64,000 nucleotides of DNA from Leifsonia sp. Root112D2 (GTDB taxonomy: Bacteria > Actinomycetota > Actinomycetes > Actinomycetales > Microbacteriaceae), in the NCBI RefSeq assembly GCF_001424905.1, contig NZ_LMCU01000001.1:2411480-2475479 (forward strand), read 5' to 3'. The notes under the pieces are model-generated. The model was not told the origin of the DNA. It was given only the letters and a program-made list of their open reading frames with translations, and searched no databases. This document shows positions 30,944 to 40,233 of the stretch, one piece after another; positions within the stretch are counted from its first letter, which is position 1; each line of letters begins with the position of its first letter. The translations under genes and the position numbers were made by a program.

Positions 30944-33484
30944 CTATTCGTCGCGAGCCTGGGCGCGCAGGGCGCGCTCGACGCCGGCGAGGTTCTCCAC
31001 CACGAGGCGCCGCAGCGCCACGGGCTCTGGGTTCGCGTCGAGCCAGGCTCGGGTGGCCTCGACGAGGGCGCTGTTGGCCAGCGCCGCCGGGTAGAAGCCG
31101 TCGACGAGGTACTCGGCGATCTTGTAGGAGCGTGACTCCCAGACGCCCTGCAGCGCCTCGAAGTAGCGCGGCACGAAAGACTCGAAAACGCTCGTGTCCG
31201 CTGCCCGCTGAAAGCCGATGCCCGTGTAGCGCACCATGGTGTTCGCGGCCGTGTCCGCGTCGAAGACCGATGCCCACGCGGCGCTCTTGCCCTCGACCGT
31301 CGGCAACGCGGCAGCCGCCTGTGCGGCGAACTGGCCGCCGTTGGCGGTGTTGTCCGCGGCGCGGGCAGCCTCGATCTGAGCCGTGCCGGCCTTGCCGCCG
31401 GCTACGAGGGCGATCAGCAGCTCCCAGGCCAGGTCGGTGTCGATCTCCAGGCCGTCGAGTGTCGTGGAGCCGTCGCGCAGGGCGGCGATCGCACGCAGGT
31501 GTTCCTCGGTCGATGCGAGCGCGGCGAAGAACTTCACGAACTGGAACTGCGCATCGCTGCCCGCCTCGGCCTGCTGTGCGAGCTGCCACAGGGCGGATGC
31601 CGCCTCCTCGGCTGTCTGCTTCTGTCGCGCCGGTGCCACGTATGCCGTCGCCGCCAGCACGAGCTGGTTGAGCGTGGTGCGAATCGTGGTCGACTCGGTC
31701 TCGGTCGCGATGTTGTTGAGAACGAGGCGCACGTAGTCGCCGGCCGGCGTCTCGGCGTCACGCGTGGCATCCCACACGGAACCCCACACGAGCGAGCGGG
31801 CGAGCGGGCTCTCGATCTTCGCCAGGTGCTCGATGGCGACCTTCAGCGACGCAGCGTCGAGGCGGATCTTGGCGTAGGCCAGATCGTCATCGTTGATGAG
31901 CACGAGGTCGGGGCGGCCGAGGCCGACCAGCTCAGCGATATCCGTGCGCTCGCCGTCGACATCGAGTTCGATCCGGTGATCGCGCAGGAGCTTTCCCTCG
32001 CGCACGTTGTAGAACCCGATCGCGAGGCGATGTGGGCGAATGGTGGGGTAGTCGGCGGGAGCGCTCTGCAGGACCGCAAACGCGGTGATTGTGCCGTCGG
32101 CATCCGTCTGGATCTCGGGGCGCAGCGTGTTCACGCCCGCGGTCTCCAGCCACAGTTTCGACCAGCCGCTCAGGTCACGGCCGCTCGTGGCCTCAAGTTC
32201 GACGAGCAGGTCGCGCAGCTCGGTGTTGCCGTAGGCGTGCTTCGTGAAGTACTGCGAGACGCCGGCGAGAAACTCGTCCTGGCCCACCCAGGCTCCGAGC
32301 TGCTTGAGCACCGATCCACCCTTGGCGTAGGTGATGCCGTCGAAGTTGACCTGTACATCCTCGAGGTCGTTGATCGTGGCGACGATGGGGTGGGTCGAGG
32401 GCAGCTGGTCCTGGCGGTACGCCCAGCTTTTCTCCATGGCGGCGAAGGTGGTCCACGCTTCGGTCCACTCGGTGGCTTCGGCGGTGGCGAGCGTCGAGGC
32501 GTACTCAGCGAACGACTCGTTCAGCCACAGGTCGTTCCACCACTTCATGGTGACGAGATCGCCGAACCACATGTGCGCCAGCTCGTGCAGAATCGTCACG
32601 ACGCGACGCTCCTTGATGGCATCCGTCACCTTGGAGCGGAAAACGTAGGTCTCCGTGAACGTGATTGCGCCCGCGTTCTCCATCGCGCCCGCGTTGAACT
32701 CGGGAACGAAGAGCTGGTCGTACTTCTCGAACGGGTAGGCGTAGTCGAATTTCTCCTCGTAATAGGCGAAGCCCTGGCGGGTCTTCTCGAAGATGTAGTC
32801 GGCATCGAGAAACTCGGCGAGGCTCTTGCGTGCGTACACGCCGAGCGGAATGGTGCGTCCGTCGCGGCTGGTCAGCTCGCTGTGCACGGACTCGTACGGC
32901 CCTGCGATGAGCGCGGTGATGTAGGAGGAGATACGCGGGGTGGGCGGGAATACCCAGGTCTTCGAGCCTTCGCCGGCATCCGTCGGCTGCGGCGTCGGCG
33001 AGTTGCTGACGAGCCGCCAGTGTGCGGGCGCGGTCACCGTGAAAGTGAAGACGGCCTTGAGGTCGGGCTGCTCGAAGACGGCGTACATGCGCCGCGAGTC
33101 GGGGACCTCGAACTGGCTGTACAGGTACACCTCGCCGTCGACGGGGTCGACGAAGCGGTGCAAGCCCTCGCCCGAGTTCGTGTAGAGCGCATCCGCCACC
33201 ACTGTCAGCTCATTCTCGTCCTTGAGATTGCTGAGCTGGATGCGCACGCCATCGCTGACCACGGCAGGATCGAGCGTCTCGCCGTTCAGCGTTACCGAGT
33301 GCACGGTGTGCGTGATGGCGTCGATGAAGGTGGATGCGCCCGCCTTCGCACCGAAGCGAACGGTCGTCTCGCTGCGGAACGTTTCCGCCCCCTGGGTGAG
33401 GTCGAGCGTGACGTCATAGCTCTCGGTGCTGATGAGCGCTGCGCGCTCCTGGGCTTCGACGCGGGTGAGGTTTTCTCCGGGCAA
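30944..33484 (-). CDS. pepN: aminopeptidase N (M1 family)
   Basis: Zinc aminopeptidase of 846 residues that removes N-terminal amino acids from peptides in the cytoplasm. The substrate-anchoring GAMEN motif is at about 266-270. The zinc site HELAHMWFGDLVT starts at about 300, with the third ligand Glu in WLNESFAEY. I choose a TTG start at 33484: AAAGGAG lies 7 nt upstream and the resulting N-terminus (PGENLTRVEAQERA) matches the usual actinobacterial PepN beginning. The upstream ATG at 33538 would add 18 Arg/Gln-rich residues. Confidence 0.95.
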   Translation of the reverse strand: MPGENLTRVEAQERAALISTESYDVTLDLTQGAETFRSETTVRFGAKAGASTFIDAITHTVHSVTLNGETLDPAVVSDGVRIQLSNLKDENELTVVADALYTNSGEGLHRFVDPVDGEVYLYSQFEVPDSRRMYAVFEQPDLKAVFTFTVTAPAHWRLVSNSPTPQPTDAGEGSKTWVFPPTPRISSYITALIAGPYESVHSELTSRDGRTIPLGVYARKSLAEFLDADYIFEKTRQGFAYYEEKFDYAYPFEKYDQLFVPEFNAGAMENAGAITFTETYVFRSKVTDAIKERRVVTILHELAHMWFGDLVTMKWWNDLWLNESFAEYASTLATAEATEWTEAWTTFAAMEKSWAYRQDQLPSTHPIVATINDLEDVQVNFDGITYAKGGSVLKQLGAWVGQDEFLAGVSQYFTKHAYGNTELRDLLVELEATSGRDLSGWSKLWLETAGVNTLRPEIQTDADGTITAFAVLQSAPADYPTIRPHRLAIGFYNVREGKLLRDHRIELDVDGERTDIAELVGLGRPDLVLINDDDLAYAKIRLDAASLKVAIEHLAKIESPLARSLVWGSVWDATRDAETPAGDYVRLVLNNIATETESTTIRTTLNQLVLAATAYVAPARQKQTAEEAASALWQLAQQAEAGSDAQFQFVKFFAALASTEEHLRAIAALRDGSTTLDGLEIDTDLAWELLIALVAGGKAGTAQIEAARAADNTANGGQFAAQAAAALPTVEGKSAAWASVFDADTAANTMVRYTGIGFQRAADTSVFESFVPRYFEALQGVWESRSYKIAEYLVDGFYPAALANSALVEATRAWLDANPEPVALRRLVVENLAGVERALRAQARDE

Positions 33485-33571
33485 CGGTGCACTCCTTTGG
33501 CGCTGTTGATTGTTTTCGGCGACTCGTGATCGCCGCAAACAACCTTAGTCGCGCGCCATGCGCCCCCGTGT

Positions 33572-33577
33572 GAGAAT
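33572..33577 (+). promoter_or_regulatory. -10-like box of a leaderless gene
   Basis: GAGAAT, 6 nt before ATG 33584. This is a weaker match because the first base is G. Confidence 0.4.
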
Positions 33578-33583
33578 GCGGTC

Positions 33584-34573
33584 ATGGAACCCGTTGCGGA
33601 ACGTGGTGCGCAGAACGAGCGCAGCACGGCTGATATCTACCGGCTCTTCGGCGAGGTGGAGGCGGATACCTCGCCGTTGTATCGCGAGTGGGCGCTGGGC
33701 GTTGCCGACGATCCGGAGGTCATCGCATTGATCGACGAACTGCCGCCACGCAAACGACAGGTGAATCTGGTCTTCGCTGCCGCGCGGTACCTCACGGTTC
33801 CCTGGGGTTCTTACTCCGTTTTTCGCGAATGGATGCTCGCCAACTGGCCGCGCGTACGTGCGGTGGCCGAGACTCACGCGACGCAGACGAACGAGGCAGG
33901 CCGATGCGCGGTGCTGCTGCCATTGCTCGCCCGCGTTCCAGGCCCCTTGGCCCTGCTGGAGGTGGGGACAAGTGCCGGGCTGTGCCTGTACCCTGAGCGA
34001 TACTCCTATCGCTATGGCGGCGGCAGCACGATTGACCCGACCGACGGCCCGAGCACGGTGGTTCTCGACTGCGCCATCAGCGGCCCCGTTCCGGTGCCCG
34101 ATCACCTGCCGCAGGTCGTCTGGCGGGCAGGCGTCGACCTCAACCCACTGGACGTGAACAACGCGGATGACATGGCCTGGCTCGACGCGCTCATCTGGCC
34201 TGAGCACGACGACCGCCGGGCACGGTTGAACGCTGCCGTTCAGATCGCCCGCGCGGATCCGCCGCAGATCGTGCGCGGAGATCTCAACGAGGCGTTGCCG
34301 GCGCTCGCGGCATCCGCCCCCGCCGACGCGACGCTCGTGGTGTTCCACACCGCCGTGCTCGCCTACCTGGTCGAGGCGGAGCGCAAGCGGTTTGTGCAGA
34401 CCGTCACCTCGCTACCTGGCCACTGGATCTCGAACGAGGGCATCCACGTGACGCCGGGGGTAGCCGAACGGCTGGGTGACACGCATCCGCAGCCCGGCGA
34501 ATTCGTACTGGCTCTCGATGGAGACCCCGTCGCTCTCGCCCAGCCTCACGGTCGCGCGCTGCGGTGGCTCTGA
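33584..34573 (+). CDS. DUF2332 family protein
   Basis: A 329-residue soluble protein matching DUF2332. Conserved blocks are SPLYREWALGVADDPEV, the early QVNLVFAAARYL, LLEVGTSAGLCLYPERY (a glycine-rich, methyltransferase-like first strand), DDMAWLDALIWPEHDDR, and VVFHTAVLAYL. The fold is probably related to SAM methyltransferases, but the activity is unknown. Monocistronic and divergent from pepN. Confidence 0.85.
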   Translation: MEPVAERGAQNERSTADIYRLFGEVEADTSPLYREWALGVADDPEVIALIDELPPRKRQVNLVFAAARYLTVPWGSYSVFREWMLANWPRVRAVAETHATQTNEAGRCAVLLPLLARVPGPLALLEVGTSAGLCLYPERYSYRYGGGSTIDPTDGPSTVVLDCAISGPVPVPDHLPQVVWRAGVDLNPLDVNNADDMAWLDALIWPEHDDRRARLNAAVQIARADPPQIVRGDLNEALPALAASAPADATLVVFHTAVLAYLVEAERKRFVQTVTSLPGHWISNEGIHVTPGVAERLGDTHPQPGEFVLALDGDPVALAQPHGRALRWL

Positions 34574-34614
34574 GGCGGGGACTAATCCGGGCCGCCGGTT
34601 GGTTAGATAGAGAC

Positions 34615-35232
34615 ATGACTGCTTCAGAGAAGACTGCCGTTGATTTCTGGTTTGACCCCTCCTGCCCGTGGGCTTGGATGACCAGCCGATGGGTCGGCGA
34701 GGTGGCCAAGCATCGCGATCTTGATGTCACCTGGCACATCATGAGCCTGGCGGTACTCAACGAGGACAAGGACGTCAGCGAGTCATACAAAGCGTTCTTC
34801 CCGCGTGCGCTGCGCTACACCCGGCTCGTTGCCGCCGTTCAGGAACTGCACGGGCAGGAATACGTGAAGCCGCTCTACGATGCGCTGGGCACCCGCATCC
34901 ACCCCGGTGGCAGCAAGAACCCCGACGAGGTCATCCCCGCCGCGCTCGCCGAGGTGGGCCTTCCCGCCGGGCTTCTGCGCTACGCGGATTCCGACGAATA
35001 CGACGAGCAGATGCGCGCCAGCCACTTCGACGGCATCAACCGCGTGGGGCAGGATGTCGGCACTCCCGTGATAGCCGTCAACGGCACCGCCTTCTTCGGC
35101 CCGGTCATCACGCCCGCGCCGAAGGGCGAGGAGGCCGTGAAACTGTGGGACGGGGTCGTGGCCGTGGCGAGCTACCCGGGCTTCTTCGAGATCAAGCGCA
35201 CCCGCACGAGCGACCCCATCTTCGACCAATAA
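34615..35232 (+). CDS. DsbA-fold protein, Rv2466c-like (mycothiol-dependent nitroreductase family)
   Basis: A 205-residue thioredoxin-fold oxidoreductase. It closely follows Mycobacterium Rv2466c: VDFWFDPSCPWAWMTSRW at the N-terminus, IMSLAVLNE, the helical insert, GTPVIAVNG with cis-Pro, AFFGPV and FFEIKRTR at the end. Rv2466c uses a CPWC active site with mycothiol. Here the site reads Cys-Pro-Trp-Ala, so only the N-terminal Cys remains, compatible with a monothiol mechanism (inference). ATG 34615 is preceded closely by TTAGATA. The rpiB gene follows after 9 nt. Confidence 0.87.
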   Translation: MTASEKTAVDFWFDPSCPWAWMTSRWVGEVAKHRDLDVTWHIMSLAVLNEDKDVSESYKAFFPRALRYTRLVAAVQELHGQEYVKPLYDALGTRIHPGGSKNPDEVIPAALAEVGLPAGLLRYADSDEYDEQMRASHFDGINRVGQDVGTPVIAVNGTAFFGPVITPAPKGEEAVKLWDGVVAVASYPGFFEIKRTRTSDPIFDQ

Positions 35233-35235
35233 ACT
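35230..35235 (+). promoter_or_regulatory. -10 box of rpiB (leaderless), overlapping the upstream stop codon
   Basis: TAAACT, 6 nt before ATG 35242. Its first three bases are the stop codon of the Rv2466c-like gene. Confidence 0.45.
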
Positions 35236-35241
35236 GGCCAG

Positions 35242-35730
<489 letters not shown>

Positions 35731-35741
35731 CGGGAGGCACC

Positions 35742-36752
35742 ATGCCTGAGGGCCATTCCGTTCACCGGATCGCGCGCCAGTTCGCGCGCAATTTCGTGGG
35801 CAAGCGGGTTGCGGTCTCTTCGCCACAGGGCCGCTTCTCAGAGGGTGCCACGCGCATCGACGGGCGCATCATGACGGACGCCCGCGCCGTCGGAAAGCAG
35901 ATGTTCCTCGAGTTCGACAACGGTCTCTGGCTGCGTGTGCATCTGGGGCTGTACGGCGCTTGGGACTTTGCCGGCGAGATCACAACGGATGCGACCATCC
36001 GGTCGGCGGGCGGCCGCATGGGGCAGACGAACCAGCGCGGCACGGTGCTCGACGAAGCGTCTCTCGATGATGCCGACGGCGAGGATTCGGTGCACAGCAT
36101 CGGCGCCCCGCGCAAGGCGCGCCTGCGCATGTCGGAATCCGAAAAGGAAGACGACAATCCCGACTTCACGTTTCCTCCCGAGCCGGTCGGTCAGGTGCGT
36201 GTGCGGTTGCTCACAGCGACGGCCGTTGCCGACCTCCGCGGGCCGACCGCCTGTGAGGTGCTGGTCGCCGAGCAGGTGCAGGCCGTCATCGACAGACTCG
36301 GCCCCGACCCCATCAACGACTCGGGCACCGAGAGCGAGCGGCAGGCGGCCGAGGATCGCTTCGTGAGCGCGGTGCGCCGCAAAGGCACGCCTATCGCGCT
36401 GTTGCTCATGGATCAGTCCGTGGTCAGCGGCATCGGAAACGTCTACCGGGCCGAGATGCTGTTCCGCGCCAGGCTCAACCCGCACACGCCCGGCAAACAG
36501 GTGCCCACCGACATCGCGGTGGCATTGTGGCGGGACTGGGTGTACCTGCTCGAACTCGGCGTGGCGACCGGCCAGATGATGACGATGGACGGGCTCGAGG
36601 GCGACGACTATGCAAAGGCCATGGCCAGCCGCGCGGACCGACACTGGGTCTACAAGCGCGAAGGCCTGCCCTGCCGCGTCTGTGGCACACACATCACCAT
36701 GGAGACTATGGCGGCGCGCAAGCTGTACTGGTGCCCGAACTGCCAGGCGTGA
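35742..36752 (+). CDS. Fpg/Nei-family DNA glycosylase (Nei2-like)
   Basis: Base-excision repair glycosylase/AP lyase of 336 residues. The processed N-terminus PEGHSVHR supplies catalytic Pro2 and Glu3. A large acidic insertion lies at about 105-150. The helix-two-turn-helix segment ends LMDQSVVSGIGNVYRAEMLF, and the C-terminal zinc finger has CRVCG and CPNC. The insertion and His5 (EGHSVH rather than ELPEVE) indicate the Nei (endonuclease VIII) branch, acting on oxidised pyrimidines. Co-oriented with rpiB and paiB. Confidence 0.93.
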   Translation: MPEGHSVHRIARQFARNFVGKRVAVSSPQGRFSEGATRIDGRIMTDARAVGKQMFLEFDNGLWLRVHLGLYGAWDFAGEITTDATIRSAGGRMGQTNQRGTVLDEASLDDADGEDSVHSIGAPRKARLRMSESEKEDDNPDFTFPPEPVGQVRVRLLTATAVADLRGPTACEVLVAEQVQAVIDRLGPDPINDSGTESERQAAEDRFVSAVRRKGTPIALLLMDQSVVSGIGNVYRAEMLFRARLNPHTPGKQVPTDIAVALWRDWVYLLELGVATGQMMTMDGLEGDDYAKAMASRADRHWVYKREGLPCRVCGTHITMETMAARKLYWCPNCQA

Positions 36753-36773
36753 CCGGTAGATCAAAGGAACGAC

Positions 36774-37430
36774 ATGCGACAGAACCCCAGTTTCGCCCTC
36801 GGCGACACCGACGAGATCAAGCGGCTGATTCGAGAGAACCCGTGGGCGACCATCGTCAGCCAGACGGCGCTCGGGCCGGTCGCATCCCACTACCCGGTGC
36901 TGCTCGACGAGTCGCGCGAGGACATCTCCATCGTGAGTCACCTTGGTAAGCCGGACGATCTCATCCATGAGTTCGGCTCGCACGAACTGCTCGTGATCAT
37001 CCAGGGTCCGCACGGCTACATCTCGCCGGGCTGGTACGACGCGAACCCCGCCGTACCGACGTGGAACTTCGTCGTCGCCCACCTCAGCGGGGTCCCCGAG
37101 ATCCTCAGCGACGAGGAGAACTGGAACGTGCTCGGCCGTCTCGTCGACCACTTCGAAGACCGGATGCCACAGCCGCGACGTATGGCGGGCACACCCGACA
37201 ACGAGGCATACGCTCAGCGTTTGCTCTCAGGCACGGTCGGATGGCGACTCACCCCGACGAGGACCGTGGCGAAGAGCAAACTCAGCCAGAATCGGCCCGT
37301 CGAGACCGTTGACCGAATTATCGACGGGCTGGAGGGTGATGGCGCGTACGCGAGCCCCGCCCTTGCCGCCGAAATGCGTCGCGTTCACGAACGCATCCGC
37401 GCAGCGAAGGACTCTTCGGCTACTCGCTGA
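36774..37430 (+). CDS. paiB: PaiB-family FMN-binding protein
   Basis: A 218-residue flavin-binding split-barrel protein. It has NPWATIVSQ at about 25-33, HYPVLLD, VSHLGKPDDL, GPHGYISPGWY and VPTWNFVVAHLSG, the signature of PaiB/FMN-binding negative transcriptional regulators. Bacillus PaiB affects sporulation and degradative enzyme genes, but for actinobacterial members the role is open. Its 3' end overlaps the dps 3' end by 11 nt in convergent orientation. Confidence 0.9.
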   Translation: MRQNPSFALGDTDEIKRLIRENPWATIVSQTALGPVASHYPVLLDESREDISIVSHLGKPDDLIHEFGSHELLVIIQGPHGYISPGWYDANPAVPTWNFVVAHLSGVPEILSDEENWNVLGRLVDHFEDRMPQPRRMAGTPDNEAYAQRLLSGTVGWRLTPTRTVAKSKLSQNRPVETVDRIIDGLEGDGAYASPALAAEMRRVHERIRAAKDSSATR

Positions 37431-37908
37431 TGTGGGCGAACAGGAACCAACGGTCCTTGTCGAGTCCGCGGGCGATCTCGACGGCGACATCCTGGCTGGT
37501 CTGATCGAGTTCGTCCAGTTCGGTGACGGCCGTGTTCACGGAGGCGAGGGCCGCATCGATCTGGGCGATGACCTCGGTGATCGTGTCGTTCGACTGGCGG
37601 AAGCCCGCGGTCAACGGCTTGGTGTTGGTCTTGGCCGCGACGGTCTCGAGTCGCGCGTCGATCGGAAGGCCGAGGGCCACGATGCGCTCGGCGGCCAGGT
37701 CGGCCCACTCCTGCGCGTGCGCAACAATCGTGTCGAGGAGTTCGTGAACGCCGATGAAGTTGGCGCCGCGCACGTGCCAGTGCGCCTGCTTGCCGTTGAC
37801 GACGAGGGCGGTGAGGTCGATGACTACCGGGCTGAGGAACTGCGCAACCCCGGCAGCGACATCCGGGTTCGAAACGCTCTGTGCAACGGTGGCGGTGGAG
37901 TTAGCCAT
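37420..37908 (-). CDS. dps: Dps-type ferritin-like DNA protection protein
   Basis: A 162-residue four-helix protein forming 12-mers that store iron and shield DNA. The intersubunit ferroxidase site is visible: KQAHWHVRG supplies His ligands in helix A, and HELLDTIVAHAQEWADLAAERI supplies the Asp/Glu ligands in helix B. ATG 37908 has AAAGGGA about 8 nt upstream; the open frame continues to 38013, but that part lacks homology-like sequence. Usually induced by starvation or oxidative stress. Confidence 0.95.
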   Translation of the reverse strand: MANSTATVAQSVSNPDVAAGVAQFLSPVVIDLTALVVNGKQAHWHVRGANFIGVHELLDTIVAHAQEWADLAAERIVALGLPIDARLETVAAKTNTKPLTAGFRQSNDTITEVIAQIDAALASVNTAVTELDELDQTSQDVAVEIARGLDKDRWFLFAHISE

Positions 37909-38074
37909 GAGTGATCCCTTTCGCTCTTGTCGTATCGTTCTTGTCCTAGGCAACGCTACGCGGCCCGGGCTATTCCGCAAGCAAGCTGAGGCTCTGCTAA
38001 CCCGTGACGTCACGGGGGATAACCCCCTGTCGAATCCGGATGCTGGCCCGGTTCTGTGCCCCGGCCCCGCTCAC

Positions 38075-38080
38075 GAGACT
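38075..38080 (+). promoter_or_regulatory. -10-like box of the sensor kinase gene (leaderless)
   Basis: GAGACT, 6 nt before ATG 38087. First-base mismatch, so less certain. Confidence 0.35.
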
Positions 38081-38086
38081 GGAACC

Positions 38087-39535
38087 ATGAGCACCGAAGA
38101 AACGCCCACGATGGGCTTCACATCTGACACGCTGGATGCCGTGATCTCCCACCCCCAGACTTCCAGCGTGCAGAACTCCCGGCCGCACTCGCGCGGATAT
38201 CTGGCGCTCTGGCGGGGCGTGCCCAGGGAGTTGGGCTTTCTGCTGCTGACGTTGCCCCTTGTGTGGGCATGCTTCGTGCTGCTCAACGGGCTGTTCTGGG
38301 CGGGCATTGGCACACTGATTATCTACATTGGGTTCTTCCTGGTGGTTGCCGCGATGTATGTTGCGCGCGGCTTCGGCACCCTCGAGTTGGTGCGCCTGCG
38401 CTGGGCGGGCCGCGCCGAGATCGAGCCGCCGCGGTGGGTTCCCGAAAACAAGCCCGCCGGGTTCATCAGGGTGACGTTCGGCCCGTTCGTCAACGGTCAC
38501 TACTGGCTCTATCTGCTGCACAGCTACCTGATCAACCCGATAGTCGGCACGGTGACGTGGGTGCTCTCGATCGTGTGGGTCGCCGGCGGGCTCGGCGGCA
38601 TCAGCTACTGGTTCTGGAGTTCCTTCATTCCGAGTGACAACGATCATTTCTCTCTGTCGCACACCGTCTTCGGCGCGGTATTTCGAGGCGTGACTCCCGG
38701 CTTCGATCCCGTCGTCGGTGATGGAGTGCTGATGTTCGTTGGCGGGGTGATTTTCCTGCTCACCCTCCCGTTCCTGACCCATGGGCTCACTCTCGTCCAC
38801 AACGGCATCGCCCGTGGCATGCTCGGTGCCTGGCGCTCGGAGGAACTGCAGCGCGAGGTCACCGATCTCAGCGCCTCCCGGGGAGCTGCCGTCACCGCCG
38901 AGGACCAGTCGCTGCGTCGGCTGGAGCGTGACCTGCACGATGGGCCGCAGCAGCGTCTCATCCGGTTGCAAATGGACCTGGCGAGCGCCGAACGCAAGCT
39001 CGATGCCGATCCGGATGCCGCCCGCGGCCTCCTGGAGGAGGCGCGGGGCCAGGCGCGCGACACCCTCGAAGAACTTCGGGCCCTCTCGCGTGGCTTTGCA
39101 CCGCCGATTCTGCAGGACCGTGGCCTCATCACGGGCCTGGAGTCTCTCGCATCCCGCAGCACCGTGCCGGTGCACGTGGACATCCGTCTCGATGCCGCAC
39201 TGCGGCTGCCGCCGGAGATCGAGCGCAGCGCCTATTATGTGGCCGCCGAACTGCTGACGAATGTGGCCAAGCACGCGAACGCATCTGAGGCTCGTCTGTA
39301 CGCGGGGTTGCGTCGCGACCCCGATGGCGACACGACGTGGCTGGACGTGTGGGTCACAGACAACGGCTCGGGCGGTGCATCCGTGCAGAACGGTCACGGG
39401 CTGCGTGGGCTCGACGAGAGACTGCGCGGGCTGCGCGGCATTCTCGAGGTGCAGAGCCCGATCGGTGGGCCGAGTCTCGTCGGGGCGCACATTCCCGTGA
39501 CCATGACGGCCGAAACCTCGCTGCCCCTATCCTGA
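38087..39535 (+). CDS. sensor histidine kinase with membrane sensor domain
   Basis: A 482-residue kinase. The N-terminal 230 residues form a putative sensor domain with two pairs of hydrophobic segments around a soluble loop (the 'Sensor' domain layout common in actinobacteria). HisKA_3 follows with SLRRLERDLHDGPQQRLIRL (phosphorylatable His in LHD), then the ATPase domain with YYVAAELLTNVAKHA and DNGSGG. The start is ATG 38087; MGF at 38111 is an alternative. The cognate regulator starts 5 nt downstream. Confidence 0.92.
   Translation: MSTEETPTMGFTSDTLDAVISHPQTSSVQNSRPHSRGYLALWRGVPRELGFLLLTLPLVWACFVLLNGLFWAGIGTLIIYIGFFLVVAAMYVARGFGTLELVRLRWAGRAEIEPPRWVPENKPAGFIRVTFGPFVNGHYWLYLLHSYLINPIVGTVTWVLSIVWVAGGLGGISYWFWSSFIPSDNDHFSLSHTVFGAVFRGVTPGFDPVVGDGVLMFVGGVIFLLTLPFLTHGLTLVHNGIARGMLGAWRSEELQREVTDLSASRGAAVTAEDQSLRRLERDLHDGPQQRLIRLQMDLASAERKLDADPDAARGLLEEARGQARDTLEELRALSRGFAPPILQDRGLITGLESLASRSTVPVHVDIRLDAALRLPPEIERSAYYVAAELLTNVAKHANASEARLYAGLRRDPDGDTTWLDVWVTDNGSGGASVQNGHGLRGLDERLRGLRGILEVQSPIGGPSLVGAHIPVTMTAETSLPLS
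39528..39533 (+). promoter_or_regulatory. -10 box of the response regulator gene (leaderless)
   Basis: TATCCT, 6 nt before GTG 39540, embedded in the last codons of the kinase gene. It may give the regulator an independent transcript. Confidence 0.45.
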
Positions 39536-39539
39536 GTGG

Positions 39540-40208
39540 GTGACCGCCGCAGATCCTTCGTCTCCCGCCCTCCGTATCGTTCTCGCCGATGACTCGGTGC
39601 TGCTGCGCGAGGGGCTGATTCGCCTCTTCGATGAGGCCGGATTCGAGACGGTCGGATCGTTCGGTGAGGCCGAGAGCATGCTCGCCAAGATCGAGCAGCT
39701 GCGCCCCGACCTCGCCGTGCTCGACGTACGCATGCCCCCCTCGTATCGCGATGAGGGCGTGCAGGCGGCGATCACGCTGCGGCGGCGCCTGCCCGAGGTC
39801 GGAATCTTGCTGCTCAGCCAGTACGTGGAGGGCACCTACGCACACGAGCTGCTGGCGGCTGGCAACGGTGGCATGGGCTATCTGCTCAAGGACCGGGTGG
39901 CCTCGCTCGATGAGCTGACGGATGCCGTCACCCGCATCGCGGCGGGCGGCACCGTGCTCGACCCGCAGGTCGTGCGCGAACTGCTGGGCCGCCGTGCCGA
40001 CCCCATCGCCTCGCTCACGCCGCGCGAACGCGAGGTGCTCGAGCTGATGGCGGAGGGGCGTACGAACGCGGGCATCGCCACGCGCCTCGTGATAGGCGTG
40101 GGTGCTGTCGAGAAGAACGTCACTTCCATCTTTCAGAAGCTGGGCCTGGAAGATTCGGGCTCCGACCACCGGCGCGTTCTCGCCGTGCTCACCTGGCTGC
40201 AGCGCTAG
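39540..40208 (+). CDS. NarL/LuxR-type response regulator
   Basis: A 222-residue regulator with receiver domain (LADDSVLLREGL; phosphoacceptor in LAVLDVRMPPSYRDEG, the longer loop typical of partners of 'Sensor'-domain kinases; Lys in YLLKDRV) and C-terminal LuxR domain (LTPREREVLELMAEGRTNAGIA). GTG start. Its targets are unknown; the convergent 1248-residue membrane protein gene follows immediately. Confidence 0.94.
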   Translation: MTAADPSSPALRIVLADDSVLLREGLIRLFDEAGFETVGSFGEAESMLAKIEQLRPDLAVLDVRMPPSYRDEGVQAAITLRRRLPEVGILLLSQYVEGTYAHELLAAGNGGMGYLLKDRVASLDELTDAVTRIAAGGTVLDPQVVRELLGRRADPIASLTPREREVLELMAEGRTNAGIATRLVIGVGAVEKNVTSIFQKLGLEDSGSDHRRVLAVLTWLQR

Positions 40209-40233
40209 CCCCGCTGTCGCGGGCCAGCGTTGC

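Noticed and set aside
31499..33529. 676-codon open frame on the plus strand
   Set aside because: Antisense to pepN, which has complete M1 motifs. The antisense translation has no motif.
40209..40224. Short hairpin (CCCGC-TGTC-GCGGG) between the response regulator and the giant membrane protein
   Set aside because: A 5-bp stem in GC-rich DNA with no U-tract; too weak to call a terminator.
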